Shown one piece after another: positions 1 through 7,965 of a DNA stretch of 35,208 nt. The translations under genes were made by a program, and so were the position numbers. Source of the stretch: CAYTWW01 sp043801855. GTDB taxonomy: Archaea; Nanobdellota; Nanobdellia; Woesearchaeales; GW2011-AR15. How positions within the stretch are numbered: position 1 is the first letter of the stretch; each line of letters begins with the position of its first letter. The DNA is taken from NCBI GenBank assembly GCA_043801855.1, contig JAZDLQ010000064.1:1-35208 (forward strand), written 5' to 3'. The notes under the pieces are model-generated. The model did no database searches and was not told the DNA's origin. It saw only the letters and a program-made list of their open reading frames with translations.

Positions 1-2
1 GG

Positions 3-128
3 CTAGCTGTCAAAAAAACAGATGCACTCTGGAAAGAGAGTCTAAACATATCTAAAGATATACAGGATGCCACAGAACTTCTTATCTCAGCACTGATTTA
101 TAAGACTCAGTTTATTTTACCAGCGTAA
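3..128 (+). CDS. 3' end of an unidentified gene (partial)
   Basis: An open frame runs from the window edge to a TAA at 126-128 and gives 41 residues, ending in KTQFILPA. The composition (charged helix, then a short hydrophobic end) is protein-like and has no internal stop. The start lies outside the window, and I recognise no family. The next 50 bases are AT-rich and lead into the paired-hairpin repeat. It could be chance open frame, so the call is tentative. Confidence 0.45.
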   Translation, partial: LAVKKTDALWKESLNISKDIQDATELLISALIYKTQFILPA

Positions 129-176
129 GTACCCATCATCATATAAAACATATAATTATAATATTTTAACAATTAT

Positions 177-266
177 AGCGTGCGCATATAAAAATCGAAA
201 TTATTTATGCGCACGATATATTGGAGCGCATATATATATTTTTAAGATTATTCGTGCGCTCCCTAT
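177..266 (+). repeat. Paired-hairpin repeat, copy 1
   Basis: Two adjacent hairpins with AT-rich loops. Hairpin 1 pairs CGTGCGCATA (179-188) with TATGCGCACG (206-215). Hairpin 2 pairs GGAGCGCA (223-230) with TGCGCTCC (255-262). An ATATATT spacer separates them. A close copy in opposite orientation lies at 27373-27464, and a diverged one at 34801-34896. This copy ends about 10 bp before the Shine-Dalgarno of the SIMPL gene, so it probably lies in that gene's 5' region. Confidence 0.85.
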
Positions 267-285
267 ACAATCCGAGGTGAAAAAA

Positions 286-1005
286 ATGGAAAAAAGTATT
301 GTATCATTTGCAGCAATAATTGGCCTTGTTGCAATAGTTCTGGTGCTGATAATGCAAAAGCCGGAATTGAATGTGCCAACAATATCTGTGTCAGGAACTT
401 CAGAATTGACAGTAAGCCCTGATAAGGCAGAACTATATCTGACAATCCTTACAGAAGGAACAACAGCAGACGTTACCCAGGCAAACAACAGCAAATTATC
501 TGATGCTGTAATTGCAGCGCTGCAAAGTGCAGGAATAGCAAAAAAAGATATTGAGACATCAAACTATTATCTTGCTAAAAGGCAGGAATGGGACAATAAA
601 GAAGAAAAGATGGTTGATAAAGGCTATATGCTGACACACACGCTGAAAGTCACAACAATTGACATTGAAAATGTAGGCAAATATGTTGACACTGCAATAA
701 CCGCAGGCGCAAACGGCGTTGAAAGAATTGAATTTGGCTTAACAAAAGAAACTGAAAAAACAGTAAAAGCAAACGCTCTAGCATTGGCAACAGTAGCAGC
801 AAAAGAAAAGGCAGCAAGTATCGCAAAGACAGCTGGCGTAACACTTGGCAAAATCACATCAATTACTGAAAGCAACTTTTATTACACGCCATACTCTGTT
901 AATGCAGGTGGAAACTATGCAAAAGACATGATGGCAGAGTCAATAATACCTCCTCAGAAGGTTGATGTAACAACAAGCATCACTTTAGCTTATGAGCTTA
1001 AGTAA
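286..1005 (+). CDS. SIMPL-domain (DUF541) exported or membrane-anchored protein
   Basis: This 239-aa protein has one N-terminal hydrophobic segment (about residues 5-23), followed by a SIMPL/DUF541 domain. The domain shows the family pattern: a VSGTSELTVSPDKAEL-like opening, alternating helices and strands, and a C-terminal ITLAYELK strand. SIMPL proteins are periplasmic or extracytoplasmic and functionally loose, so no reaction can be given. I chose the ATG at 286 because GAGGTG (274-279) sits as a Shine-Dalgarno before it. A GTG at 277 in the same frame would overlap that site. The paired-hairpin repeat lies directly upstream. The gene is followed by a T-rich run (1010-1030) that could terminate transcription, and it faces the convergent Fur-like gene. 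Confidence 0.85.
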   Translation: MEKSIVSFAAIIGLVAIVLVLIMQKPELNVPTISVSGTSELTVSPDKAELYLTILTEGTTADVTQANNSKLSDAVIAALQSAGIAKKDIETSNYYLAKRQEWDNKEEKMVDKGYMLTHTLKVTTIDIENVGKYVDTAITAGANGVERIEFGLTKETEKTVKANALALATVAAKEKAASIAKTAGVTLGKITSITESNFYYTPYSVNAGGNYAKDMMAESIIPPQKVDVTTSITLAYELK

Positions 1006-1055
1006 AAAAACTTTTTTTATTTTTTATTATTAGGTATTTTAGTTCTTTCTTCTCT

Positions 1056-1427
1056 TCAGTACTTATTCCCCCTACACTCCTCACACACACCCTGCACTTC
1101 AATCTGAAAAGATTTGATTGTACCTGGAATCTTATCTTTCAAAAAGTCAAGCGAGTCAATCTCAAAATGTGTTACTTTCCCTGTATTTTCGCAAGTAAAA
1201 TGGCAATGGCTTTTTCCCTTTCGCGAATAGACAGCTCTCCTATCACATGTGAACGAATAAAGCTCTCCTTTTTTCTTCATCTCATTAAGGAAGCGATAAA
1301 TTGTTGCAATCCCAATGCCTTTGTCTTTTTTCTTGACGCTATTAAACAGCTTTTCAGCACTAAAGAAAGTGTCTATTTTTGAAAGCGCATCCATAATGAT
1401 TTTTTTCTGTTTTGTTTGTCGTGCCAT
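1056..1427 (-). CDS. fur: Fur-family metal-responsive repressor (probably zinc or manganese)
   Basis: This 123-aa protein has an N-terminal winged helix (ATIYRFLNEMKKKGELYSF, the Fur recognition-helix region) and a C-terminal dimer/metal domain with HCHF. The usual first CxxC is degenerate (C-E-N-T, so CxxT), while the second CEEC is intact. Fur proteins repress metal-uptake genes when metal is bound. Its position, divergent from znuA, makes that importer the obvious target. The open frame continues upstream to 1793 across the intergenic region and into znuA, which is not credible. MARQTKQKK at 1427 is the natural Fur start. Which metal it senses cannot be read from sequence. Confidence 0.85.
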   Translation of the reverse strand: MARQTKQKKIIMDALSKIDTFFSAEKLFNSVKKKDKGIGIATIYRFLNEMKKKGELYSFTCDRRAVYSRKGKSHCHFTCENTGKVTHFEIDSLDFLKDKIPGTIKSFQIEVQGVCEECRGNKY

Positions 1428-1495
1428 TCTTTTTTCCAAATTACCTATACAGCAAACCGTGCCAAGCCAAATTACAATAGGCACATTTTGCTCTA

Positions 1496-1514
1496 ATTGA
1501 TAATGAGACTCAAT
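1496..1514. promoter_or_regulatory. Candidate Fur/Zur operator upstream of znuA
   Basis: ATTGA (1496-1500) and TCAAT (1510-1514) form an interrupted inverted repeat around TAATGAGAC. The whole resembles the AT-rich, TGATAATGA-type boxes bound by Fur-family proteins. It lies immediately upstream of the znuA TATA box. A second, longer-spaced inverted repeat (GTGCC...GGCAC, 1460-1485) lies closer to the regulator gene. Binding is inferred. Confidence 0.4.
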
Positions 1515-1517
1515 AAC

Positions 1518-1530
1518 ATATTTAAATAGG
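1518..1530 (+). promoter_or_regulatory. TATA box of the znu operon
   Basis: The sequence CATATTTAAATAG lies about 40 bp upstream of the TTG start at 1564. Transcription would begin near 1548-1552, just before the GGGAGG Shine-Dalgarno at 1550-1556. This makes the upstream ATG at 1531 unlikely. Confidence 0.55.
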
Positions 1531-1563
1531 TTGCGATTTTTAAAAATAAGGGAGGCGATTCTA

Positions 1564-2955
1564 TTGGAAAAAAACATATCAAAATACTTAATTGCATTAA
1601 TTTTTGCATTTGGATTACTTAGCAGCTGCACTAATATTGAAACAGAGAAAACAAGCGATAAGATTACAGTTGTGACAACAATATTTCCCTTATATGAATT
1701 CGCAAAAGAAGTAGGCGGAAATAAAGCAGATGTTACACTTCTTCTTCCGCCAGGAACTGAAGCGCATACATATGACCCAAAGCCAAGTGACATTAATAAA
1801 ATAGAAAAAGCAGATGTTTTTGTCTACATTGGCGCAGGTATGGAACCATGGGCGCATGATATTATTGAAGGAACCAGTAATTTAAAACTTACCTTGCTTG
1901 ATGCAAGCTCTAAAGTAACTCTATTAAAATCTGATCTTCATGGAGAGCATTCTCATGAGCATGAAGGTGAAGAACATGCATTTGAATGGGCAGGAGTATT
2001 TGACCTTAAAGCAGGAGAGTACAAGTGGTCGTTTGCAAAAGTAGATGGCAAATATGCTGACCCTGCAATGAAAATGGCTATAATTAAATCAACAGAAATT
2101 GAGTCAGTAGAATCAGAAGCTATAGAATTATTTGAATCAGAAACAGATTCTGCTAAGGAACATAATGGCATTCTGACTCCTAAAGGCATTGCATACAAAC
2201 TTAATTTTGATGAAAATAAAGAGGTCACTGTATTTACAGTAAAAATTGAGCAGGAAGGTAAATATGCATTTTTTACTGAACATATGCCTTTTGAGTTTGA
2301 AGCAGGTGAGCACTTTTTTAAAGACAATAGTGGAAATAATATGGTGCCAATAATTGAAGAGCCAGAATCAGTTCATGATCATGCACATGAACATGGAACT
2401 GCAGAAGAAGGCCATCAGCATGGTGAATATGATCCTCACTTCTGGCTGGACTTCAGCAACGATATTAAAGTAGTTGATGCAATTGCTGAAACATTTTCAC
2501 AAAAAGACCCTGCAAATAAAGAATATTATCTTGCAAATGCACAAAGCTATAAACAAAAACTACTGGCACTTGACACCAAGTATAAGCAAGAATTAAAAAC
2601 TTGCAAGCAAAAAGAATTCATTACAGGCGGCCATAATGCTTATGCATATTTAGCAAAAAGCTATGGTATAGAATACCGCTCAGCATTTGGCATCTCTCCT
2701 GATAGTGAGCCAACCCCAAAAGCAATTAAAGAAATTGCCGACTTAACAAAAGAGCATGGAATAAAATACATCTTGTTTGAAGAGCTTGTCAGCCCTAGAA
2801 TGGCAGAAGCTATTGCTGAACAAACAGGCGCAAAAACAATGGTTTTAAACCCTGGGCATAATCTGCTTAAAGGAGAATTTGTTCAAGGCGTGACTTTTAT
2901 ATCATTAATGGAGAATAACTTAAAAACACTTGCTGAAGCAATGGAGTGCGGCTAA
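1564..2955 (+). CDS. znuA: Zinc/manganese ABC transporter substrate-binding lipoprotein with an inserted domain
   Basis: ZnuA/TroA-type (SBP_bac_9) solute receptor, 463 aa against about 300 usual. The signal peptide ends in the lipobox LLSSC, so the protein is membrane-tethered. Family parts are the start IFPLYEFAKEVGG, the metal-ligand region EAHTYDPKPSD, PHFWLDF, GGHNAYAYLAKSYGI and a C-terminal FEELVSPRMAEAIAEQTGA segment. At about residues 124-290 the usual short His-rich loop is replaced by two His-rich strings flanking a compact domain of about 130 residues (FEWAGVFDLKAGEYKWSF...FFTEHMPFEFEAGEHFF). The TTG start follows GGGAGG by a normal distance and places the signal peptide at the N-terminus. 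The gene precedes znuC and znuB. Confidence 0.9.
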   Translation: MEKNISKYLIALIFAFGLLSSCTNIETEKTSDKITVVTTIFPLYEFAKEVGGNKADVTLLLPPGTEAHTYDPKPSDINKIEKADVFVYIGAGMEPWAHDIIEGTSNLKLTLLDASSKVTLLKSDLHGEHSHEHEGEEHAFEWAGVFDLKAGEYKWSFAKVDGKYADPAMKMAIIKSTEIESVESEAIELFESETDSAKEHNGILTPKGIAYKLNFDENKEVTVFTVKIEQEGKYAFFTEHMPFEFEAGEHFFKDNSGNNMVPIIEEPESVHDHAHEHGTAEEGHQHGEYDPHFWLDFSNDIKVVDAIAETFSQKDPANKEYYLANAQSYKQKLLALDTKYKQELKTCKQKEFITGGHNAYAYLAKSYGIEYRSAFGISPDSEPTPKAIKEIADLTKEHGIKYILFEELVSPRMAEAIAEQTGAKTMVLNPGHNLLKGEFVQGVTFISLMENNLKTLAEAMECG

Positions 2956-2956
2956 A

Positions 2957-2964
2957 TTTATATA
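2957..2964 (+). promoter_or_regulatory. TATA box before znuC
   Basis: A perfect TTTATATA lies 27 bp (centre) upstream of the ATG at 2988. It suggests a second, leaderless transcript for znuC-znuB inside the operon. Confidence 0.5.
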
Positions 2965-2987
2965 AAACCCTTTATTTTTGAGTGATA

Positions 2988-3758
2988 ATGGTAAAAGATA
3001 CTTTGCAAAAAAAAAATAAAATCATTCTGGAATTAAAAAACGTTTCTTTTAGCTTTGATAATACCATTGTATTAAAAAATATTTCATTAGATATTGTAAC
3101 AGGAGATTTTGTTGGGTTAATTGGCCCTAATGGCTCAGGAAAAACAACTTTACTTAAAATCATTTTAAAAATATTGCCGCGTCAAAGCGGAACAATAAAG
3201 ATTAACAAAATATCACTAGATAAATTTAATGACTGGGCAAGAATAGGTTATGTTCCGCAGAAGGCAACAAGCATTGAAACGCAGTTTCCTGCAACAGTAA
3301 GTGAAGTTGTTGCAATGGGATTATTGTCAACAAAGAAATTTCCAAAGCTAATTACTAAAAATGACAATGAAAAGATAATTAATGCATTGCAACTTGTAAA
3401 AATGACTGAATTTAAAAACAGGAGAATAGGAGAGTTATCAGGAGGCCAGCAGCAAAGAATATTAATTGCAAAGGCAATGATTTCAGAGCCAGAAATATTG
3501 TTTCTTGACGAGCCAACAACAGGAGTTGACCAGGAATCACAAAAGAATTTCTATGAGCTTCTTGGAAAATTAAATACAGAAGGAACAACAATAGTTCTTG
3601 TTTCTCATGATGTAGGAAAAATAACAAGATACGTAACTAAAATTGCAAGCTTAAACCAGCATTTAGAGTTCTACGGGACACACAAAGAATTCTGCGCAAA
3701 TGACCAAAAACATAAGCATGATTACCACAGCCATAATCTATGCTTGGATAGAGGATAA
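2988..3758 (+). CDS. znuC: Zinc/manganese ABC transporter ATPase
   Basis: This 256-aa ABC ATPase has Walker A GPNGSGKTTLL, Q-loop region YVPQKATSIETQFPATVSEVV, signature LSGGQQQR, Walker B ILFLDEPTTG and the switch His in LVSHDVGK. It supplies energy for metal import through ZnuB at the inner face of the membrane. The C-terminus is rich in His (KHKHDYHSHN), common in zinc-pump ATPases. The ATG at 2988 is preferred over GTG 2982 because the TATA box places the transcript start almost on it. The stop is 5 bp before znuB. Confidence 0.92.
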   Translation: MVKDTLQKKNKIILELKNVSFSFDNTIVLKNISLDIVTGDFVGLIGPNGSGKTTLLKIILKILPRQSGTIKINKISLDKFNDWARIGYVPQKATSIETQFPATVSEVVAMGLLSTKKFPKLITKNDNEKIINALQLVKMTEFKNRRIGELSGGQQQRILIAKAMISEPEILFLDEPTTGVDQESQKNFYELLGKLNTEGTTIVLVSHDVGKITRYVTKIASLNQHLEFYGTHKEFCANDQKHKHDYHSHNLCLDRG

Positions 3759-3763
3759 AAACA

Positions 3764-4585
3764 ATGATTGAAATGCTAGCTTATCCATTTATGCAAAAAG
3801 CATTCATTACAGGAATATTCGTGTCAATTGCCTGCGCTTTGCTTGGAACATTTTTGGTTTTAAGAAGATATGCTCTAATTGGAGATGGAATTGCGCATAT
3901 ATCATTTGGAGGAGTAGCAACAGGATTATTATTTAATATTGCCCCTTTTTTTGGAGCACTAATCTTTGCACTTGTTGGGTCTTTAAGCATCTTAAAATTA
4001 AAAGACAAGGCACTAGTTCACGGAGACAGTGCAATAGGAATAATTAGCCATGCAAGCCTTGGAATCGGAATTTTTATTGCTAGTATTGCATCAGGCTTTA
4101 ATGTTGATATTCTAAGTTATCTTTTTGGAAGCATTCTTGCAATCAAAACATCTGAAATGATACTCTCATTAATTTTGGCAGTAATTGTAATTACCACAAT
4201 ACTAGTATTTTACAATGATTTATTTTATATTACATTTAACGAAGAATCAGCAAAAACATCAGGCATCAAAGTTTATTTCCTAAATACTTTACTTATCATG
4301 CTTACAGCAATAACAGTAGTCACATCAATGCAGGTTGTTGGGCTTATGCTTGCATCTTCATTAATAATACTTCCTGCATCTTCATCGCTGCAGCTTAATT
4401 TTGGTTTTAAAAAAACACTTGTTTTTTCAGTAATTTTTGCTGTGCTTTCTGTTGTTCTTGGAATCACTCTTTCTTATATGTTTGACTTTGCAGTATCTGG
4501 GACAATAGTACTTTTGAATGCAGTAATCTTTGCAGCGATTATTTTAATTAAGAAATTTCAAAACTTCAATTTAATCAGAGGTTGA
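3764..4585 (+). CDS. znuB: Zinc/manganese ABC transporter permease
   Basis: This 273-aa, strongly hydrophobic protein of the ABC-3 family has about eight membrane segments. Typical motifs are LLGTFLVLRRYALIGDGIAHISFGG near the N-terminus (written here from two adjoining motifs) and VVTSMQVVGLMLASSLIILPA in the middle. It forms the membrane channel for the ZnuA-delivered ion and is driven by ZnuC. It starts 5 bp after znuC, so the two are translationally close. Its last 11 bases overlap the 3' end of the opposite-strand winged-helix gene. Confidence 0.92.
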   Translation: MIEMLAYPFMQKAFITGIFVSIACALLGTFLVLRRYALIGDGIAHISFGGVATGLLFNIAPFFGALIFALVGSLSILKLKDKALVHGDSAIGIISHASLGIGIFIASIASGFNVDILSYLFGSILAIKTSEMILSLILAVIVITTILVFYNDLFYITFNEESAKTSGIKVYFLNTLLIMLTAITVVTSMQVVGLMLASSLIILPASSSLQLNFGFKKTLVFSVIFAVLSVVLGITLSYMFDFAVSGTIVLLNAVIFAAIILIKKFQNFNLIRG

Positions 4586-4850
4586 AGTCACCAATAAACC
4601 CTAGGATAAGATTATATCTCTCAAGATACTTAAAACCCGTATCAGTTAAGGTATAATATTTTTTTTCGTTCTTATCAAATATTTCTTTTATGAACCCTTT
4701 TAATAAAAGCTCATCCAAATATTCTTGAAACCGTTGGGATGACAAGTTAGAGTGCCGCAGAAGCCTGGTCGGCTTAATTGAGTTATGATTAATCTGAATT
4801 ACCTTTAATATATCATGAATCACTTCAAGGCGATCTCTTTTTTTATTCAT
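4575..4850 (-). CDS. Small winged-helix DNA-binding protein
   Basis: This 91-aa protein is essentially one winged helix: IHDILKVIQ (helix 1), TRLLRHSNLSSQRFQEYLDELLLKG (helices 2-3) and a wing ending in YYTLTDTGFKYLERY. This is the pattern of the archaeal HTH_45-type proteins. It is probably a transcription factor. The target is unknown. It follows the membrane-protein gene at 4872-5567 with a 21-bp gap on the same strand, so the pair may be cotranscribed and functionally linked. It overlaps znuB tail to tail. Confidence 0.8.
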   Translation of the reverse strand: MNKKRDRLEVIHDILKVIQINHNSIKPTRLLRHSNLSSQRFQEYLDELLLKGFIKEIFDKNEKKYYTLTDTGFKYLERYNLILGFIGDFNL

Positions 4851-4871
4851 TTTAGATAAAATCGCATATTT

Positions 4872-5567
4872 TTATTTGGCAATCCGAATCACTCTATATG
4901 CAATAATCATAAACAATCCAGCAGAGATTGCATATACTATAAGCTTAAGCTCTAAAAAAAACCAAGGCAACTCAAGTGAAACAACATTTAGCAGCCAGAA
5001 AAGCAAGATCAGAACATATGCAAATGATAGAGAATGGCTGCCTTGTTTTTTCTTTTGTTTCCTTTCATTTACTTTTCTTGCATCAATTATGTTTATTATG
5101 ATGGCTGCCAAAAACAGCCCGATAATTCCAATTATATGAAATATGGGATTTAGGAAGATATCTACGCTAAGTGTGACAATTGCAGCGATTGCATATAAAA
5201 ATAGTGTAAAATCTTTTTCACTTGCTTTTTTCCATATAACACTATATAATACATAAAGAGCCGCCATCGTGCTTGCAAAAACAAAAAAAATCGATCCGAC
5301 CCTAAAGCCTGCCATCGATGGCCTAAATTCGTTCAGGATAAAAAAAAGCTTAAAAAAAAACCCAAAAAAAAACCTAAAAAAATATGCAAGAGCAAAAAAT
5401 AAAAAAGCTTTGCTGAAATAATTTATTCCACGATATGAAGTAAGCTTATACATCTCTTTAGTCTTAAGGTAAATCACAGTACAAGTAATTATTAAAACCA
5501 AAGAATATACTAATTCAATCCAGAAATTCGGTCTGTAAAAAAAGTGTGGCATAGGAGGCATTATCAT
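4872..5567 (-). CDS. Polytopic membrane protein of unknown function
   Basis: A 231-aa protein with about seven hydrophobic segments (for example WIELVYSLVLIITCTVIYL near the N-terminus and KLIVYAISAGLFMIIAYRV at the C-terminus). A basic cytoplasmic loop, NERKQKKKQ, lies near residue 170. I recognise no family motif; proteins of this sort paired with a winged-helix gene are common in DPANN archaea. A TATA-like TATATATAAA lies about 20 bp upstream on this strand, so the transcript is probably nearly leaderless. An ATG six bases downstream is an alternative start. Confidence 0.75.
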   Translation of the reverse strand: MIMPPMPHFFYRPNFWIELVYSLVLIITCTVIYLKTKEMYKLTSYRGINYFSKAFLFFALAYFFRFFFGFFFKLFFILNEFRPSMAGFRVGSIFFVFASTMAALYVLYSVIWKKASEKDFTLFLYAIAAIVTLSVDIFLNPIFHIIGIIGLFLAAIIINIIDARKVNERKQKKKQGSHSLSFAYVLILLFWLLNVVSLELPWFFLELKLIVYAISAGLFMIIAYRVIRIAK

Positions 5568-5742
5568 TCACCAATATTGTTTTTATATATAATTGTTTAT
5601 AAAAAAAGTGGAACAATAGTGCACATTTTTGTTGCTTCGGTTTTATAAAAAATATTTGTTTCTATACAAAACAGTTTCTTGAATTTATAAATATTAGAAG
5701 ATTTCTAGTCTAAATAGGAAAATGGATGATAAGTCCATTTTG

Positions 5743-5750
5743 TTTATATA
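5743..5750 (+). promoter_or_regulatory. TATA box of the MacB-type exporter operon
   Basis: TTTATATA is centred about 29 bp before the ATG at 5776. A second TATA-like site (TTTATAAATA, near 5683-5693) would serve the alternative ATG at 5722. Confidence 0.45.
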
Positions 5751-5775
5751 CTCTAAAATAAGGTTTAATATTGAT

Positions 5776-6489
5776 ATGGTTCGAAATGTTTCTCTTGTTC
5801 AGCTAAAAAACGTATGGAAAATCTATAAGATGGGAACAGTTGAGGTGCCTGCGCTAAGAGATGTTTCTCTTGAAATTTATAAAGGTGAGTTTATCGCAAT
5901 AATTGGACAATCAGGAAGCGGAAAATCTACAATGATGAACATGGTTGGTTGTCTTGATAATCCGACAAAAGGAAATGTTATACTAAAATCAAAGGATATT
6001 TCAACAATGTCTGAATCAGACCTGTCTACTATGCGCGGAAGAGCTGTTGGATTTATTTTTCAACAGTATAATTTAATCCCTAATATCTCGGCATTGGAAA
6101 ATGTATTGCTTCCACTTGAATTTTTGGAAATTGATGACAGAGAAGCGCAAAAAAAAGCAAGAAAAGTGCTTGAGACAGTCGGCTTGACAACCCATATACA
6201 TCATCTCCCTAGCCAGATGTCAGGAGGCCAGCAGCAGAGGGTTTCTATTGCAAGGTCTCTAGTTACTGACCCTGAAATTATCTTAGCAGATGAGCCAACT
6301 GGTGCCCTTGACAGCCAGACCGGAACTGAAGTATTGATGACACTTCAAAAGCTATGGAAAGAAGATGGAAAGACAATTATTATGGTTACTCATGATCTTA
6401 ATTTAGCACAGTATGCACAAAGGAATATAGAATTAAAAGATGGAAAAATAATCGGTTCCAATATAAATAAAAATATCAAATACAGGTGA
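5776..6489 (+). CDS. MacB/LolD-type ABC transporter ATPase
   Basis: This 237-aa ATPase of the MacB/LolD class has Walker A GQSGSGKSTMMN, Q-loop VGFIFQQYNLIP, signature MSGGQQQR, Walker B IILADEPTGALD and the H-loop IMVTHDLNLA. The family drives type VII (mechanotransmission) ABC systems that move lipoproteins, peptides or drugs on the outer face of the membrane. The start at MVRNVSLVQL gives the standard family length. An upstream in-frame ATG (5722) would add 18 unconserved residues. The next two genes encode its exported partner and its permease, 4 and 50 bp apart. Confidence 0.88.
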   Translation: MVRNVSLVQLKNVWKIYKMGTVEVPALRDVSLEIYKGEFIAIIGQSGSGKSTMMNMVGCLDNPTKGNVILKSKDISTMSESDLSTMRGRAVGFIFQQYNLIPNISALENVLLPLEFLEIDDREAQKKARKVLETVGLTTHIHHLPSQMSGGQQQRVSIARSLVTDPEIILADEPTGALDSQTGTEVLMTLQKLWKEDGKTIIMVTHDLNLAQYAQRNIELKDGKIIGSNINKNIKYR

Positions 6490-6493
6490 AAAA

Positions 6494-7915
6494 ATGAAAA
6501 AATTAGTATTAGTTGCGTTTGTTTTTTGCTTCATTAGCATAGGATATTTTGCAGAGGCAGCGCTAACAGCAAATCCTACTGGTGAGACGCTTATTGTCAG
6601 GATGCTAAACCAGGATCCAGATCCAGCAATTGCAGGAGATACTGTTGAAGTGAGGATTGGCTTTGAAAATTATGGTGATAAATCAACAGGAAATTATATT
6701 GTTGAAGTAGCTCCAGAATATCCCTTTGAAGCAATTCCAGGTGAATACCTAACTTTTGAGATAGGTTCAATTGCTGCAAATGTAGCCGGTAACAACATGA
6801 AAATTGTCAAGTTTAAGGTAAAGACAAGCAAAGACACAACAGCAGGAAGCTACAGAATACCTGTTCTTTATTATGAAAAAGGAAATAGAGTTGATGTTCC
6901 ACAGCTTTTTAGCATAGATATTGAAAGCAAGGAAAGCGCTGAAATAATTTACATAGACCAGGTTGAATTAATACCTGGGCAGATAACTCCTTTGACATTT
7001 ACAATCCATAATGTTGGATCAACAACTTTACGAGAATTATCTTTCAAATGGGAAAATGGGGAAGATATAATACTCCCTGTAGGCTCAGACAACACTAAAT
7101 ACATAAAATATATTGAAGTAGGTGATGAAGCCAAGCTTAAATTTGATGTAATAGCAAGTGCAACAGCAGACCCCGACCTTTACAAGCTTGATTTGACTCT
7201 TACTTATGATGATCCTGTTACAGGAGAAGAAAAAACAATTGAGACTAAAGCTGGTGTTTATGTTGGTGGCTCAACTGATTTTGATATCACATATTCAGGA
7301 ACAACAAGTGGCGAGACATCTTTTTCAATATCAAATATTGGGAGTGTTGCAGCAAGTTCAGTAACAGTTAGAATCCCTGACCAAAAAGCATGGAAAGTAA
7401 CAGGAAGCAATTCAGTTATTATCGGCAATCTTAATGAAGGAGATTATACAATAGCATCATTTACATTGGCGTCGGCGTCACAGGCAAGTAATATAAGTTC
7501 TATCAAAAAAACAGGCATGCCATCCCAGAGAATATCATCTTCAGAGAAAAATGCAACTTCTAGAATTGCACCAATATCTCAGCAAAGCACAATAAATATT
7601 GAAATAGTATATACTGATTCAAGAGGAAACAGAAAAACATTAATAAAAGAAATACCTATTGACAGTTCTTCATTTACAGGAACATTAAGTGCAACATCTG
7701 GTTCATTTAACGCAAGGTCAAGGCAGACAGAAAACACAAGCCTTACTTTAATAAAAAATAATCTGGTGTGGATTGGTTTAGGGATTATTGCGTTAATTTT
7801 TGCAATTATTGTTAGGAATAATTTCAAAAAAGGAAGGCTTAGTGATCCTGATTATTCATATCAAAATGCAATAAGGGATATTTTTAGAAAAAAGAAAAAA
7901 AAGCAGGTTAAGTGA
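6494..7915 (+). CDS. Exported CARDB/COG1361-like protein with a C-terminal membrane anchor
   Basis: A 473-aa protein. A signal peptide (MKKLVLVAFVFCFISIGYFA) is followed by several Ig-like, CARDB/COG1361-type beta domains (repeated phrases such as IRIGFENYGDKSTGNY and FTIHNVGSTTLRELSFKW; first quoted approximately). One transmembrane helix (VWIGLGIIALIFAIIV, about residues 425-440) and a basic cytoplasmic tail (FRKKKKKQVK) end the protein. Such proteins commonly lie between MacB-type ATPase and permease genes in archaea and probably form the outside-facing partner of the transporter. No enzymatic motif is seen. Confidence 0.85.
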   Translation: MKKLVLVAFVFCFISIGYFAEAALTANPTGETLIVRMLNQDPDPAIAGDTVEVRIGFENYGDKSTGNYIVEVAPEYPFEAIPGEYLTFEIGSIAANVAGNNMKIVKFKVKTSKDTTAGSYRIPVLYYEKGNRVDVPQLFSIDIESKESAEIIYIDQVELIPGQITPLTFTIHNVGSTTLRELSFKWENGEDIILPVGSDNTKYIKYIEVGDEAKLKFDVIASATADPDLYKLDLTLTYDDPVTGEEKTIETKAGVYVGGSTDFDITYSGTTSGETSFSISNIGSVAASSVTVRIPDQKAWKVTGSNSVIIGNLNEGDYTIASFTLASASQASNISSIKKTGMPSQRISSSEKNATSRIAPISQQSTINIEIVYTDSRGNRKTLIKEIPIDSSSFTGTLSATSGSFNARSRQTENTSLTLIKNNLVWIGLGIIALIFAIIVRNNFKKGRLSDPDYSYQNAIRDIFRKKKKKQVK

Positions 7916-7965
7916 TATTAGGATAATATAATTATAAAATAGAGAGACAAAAGAGACATTTTCAA

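Noticed and set aside
1428..1793. N-terminal extension of the Fur-like protein
   Set aside because: The open frame crosses the divergent promoter region and is antisense to znuA; the Fur domain starts at 1427.
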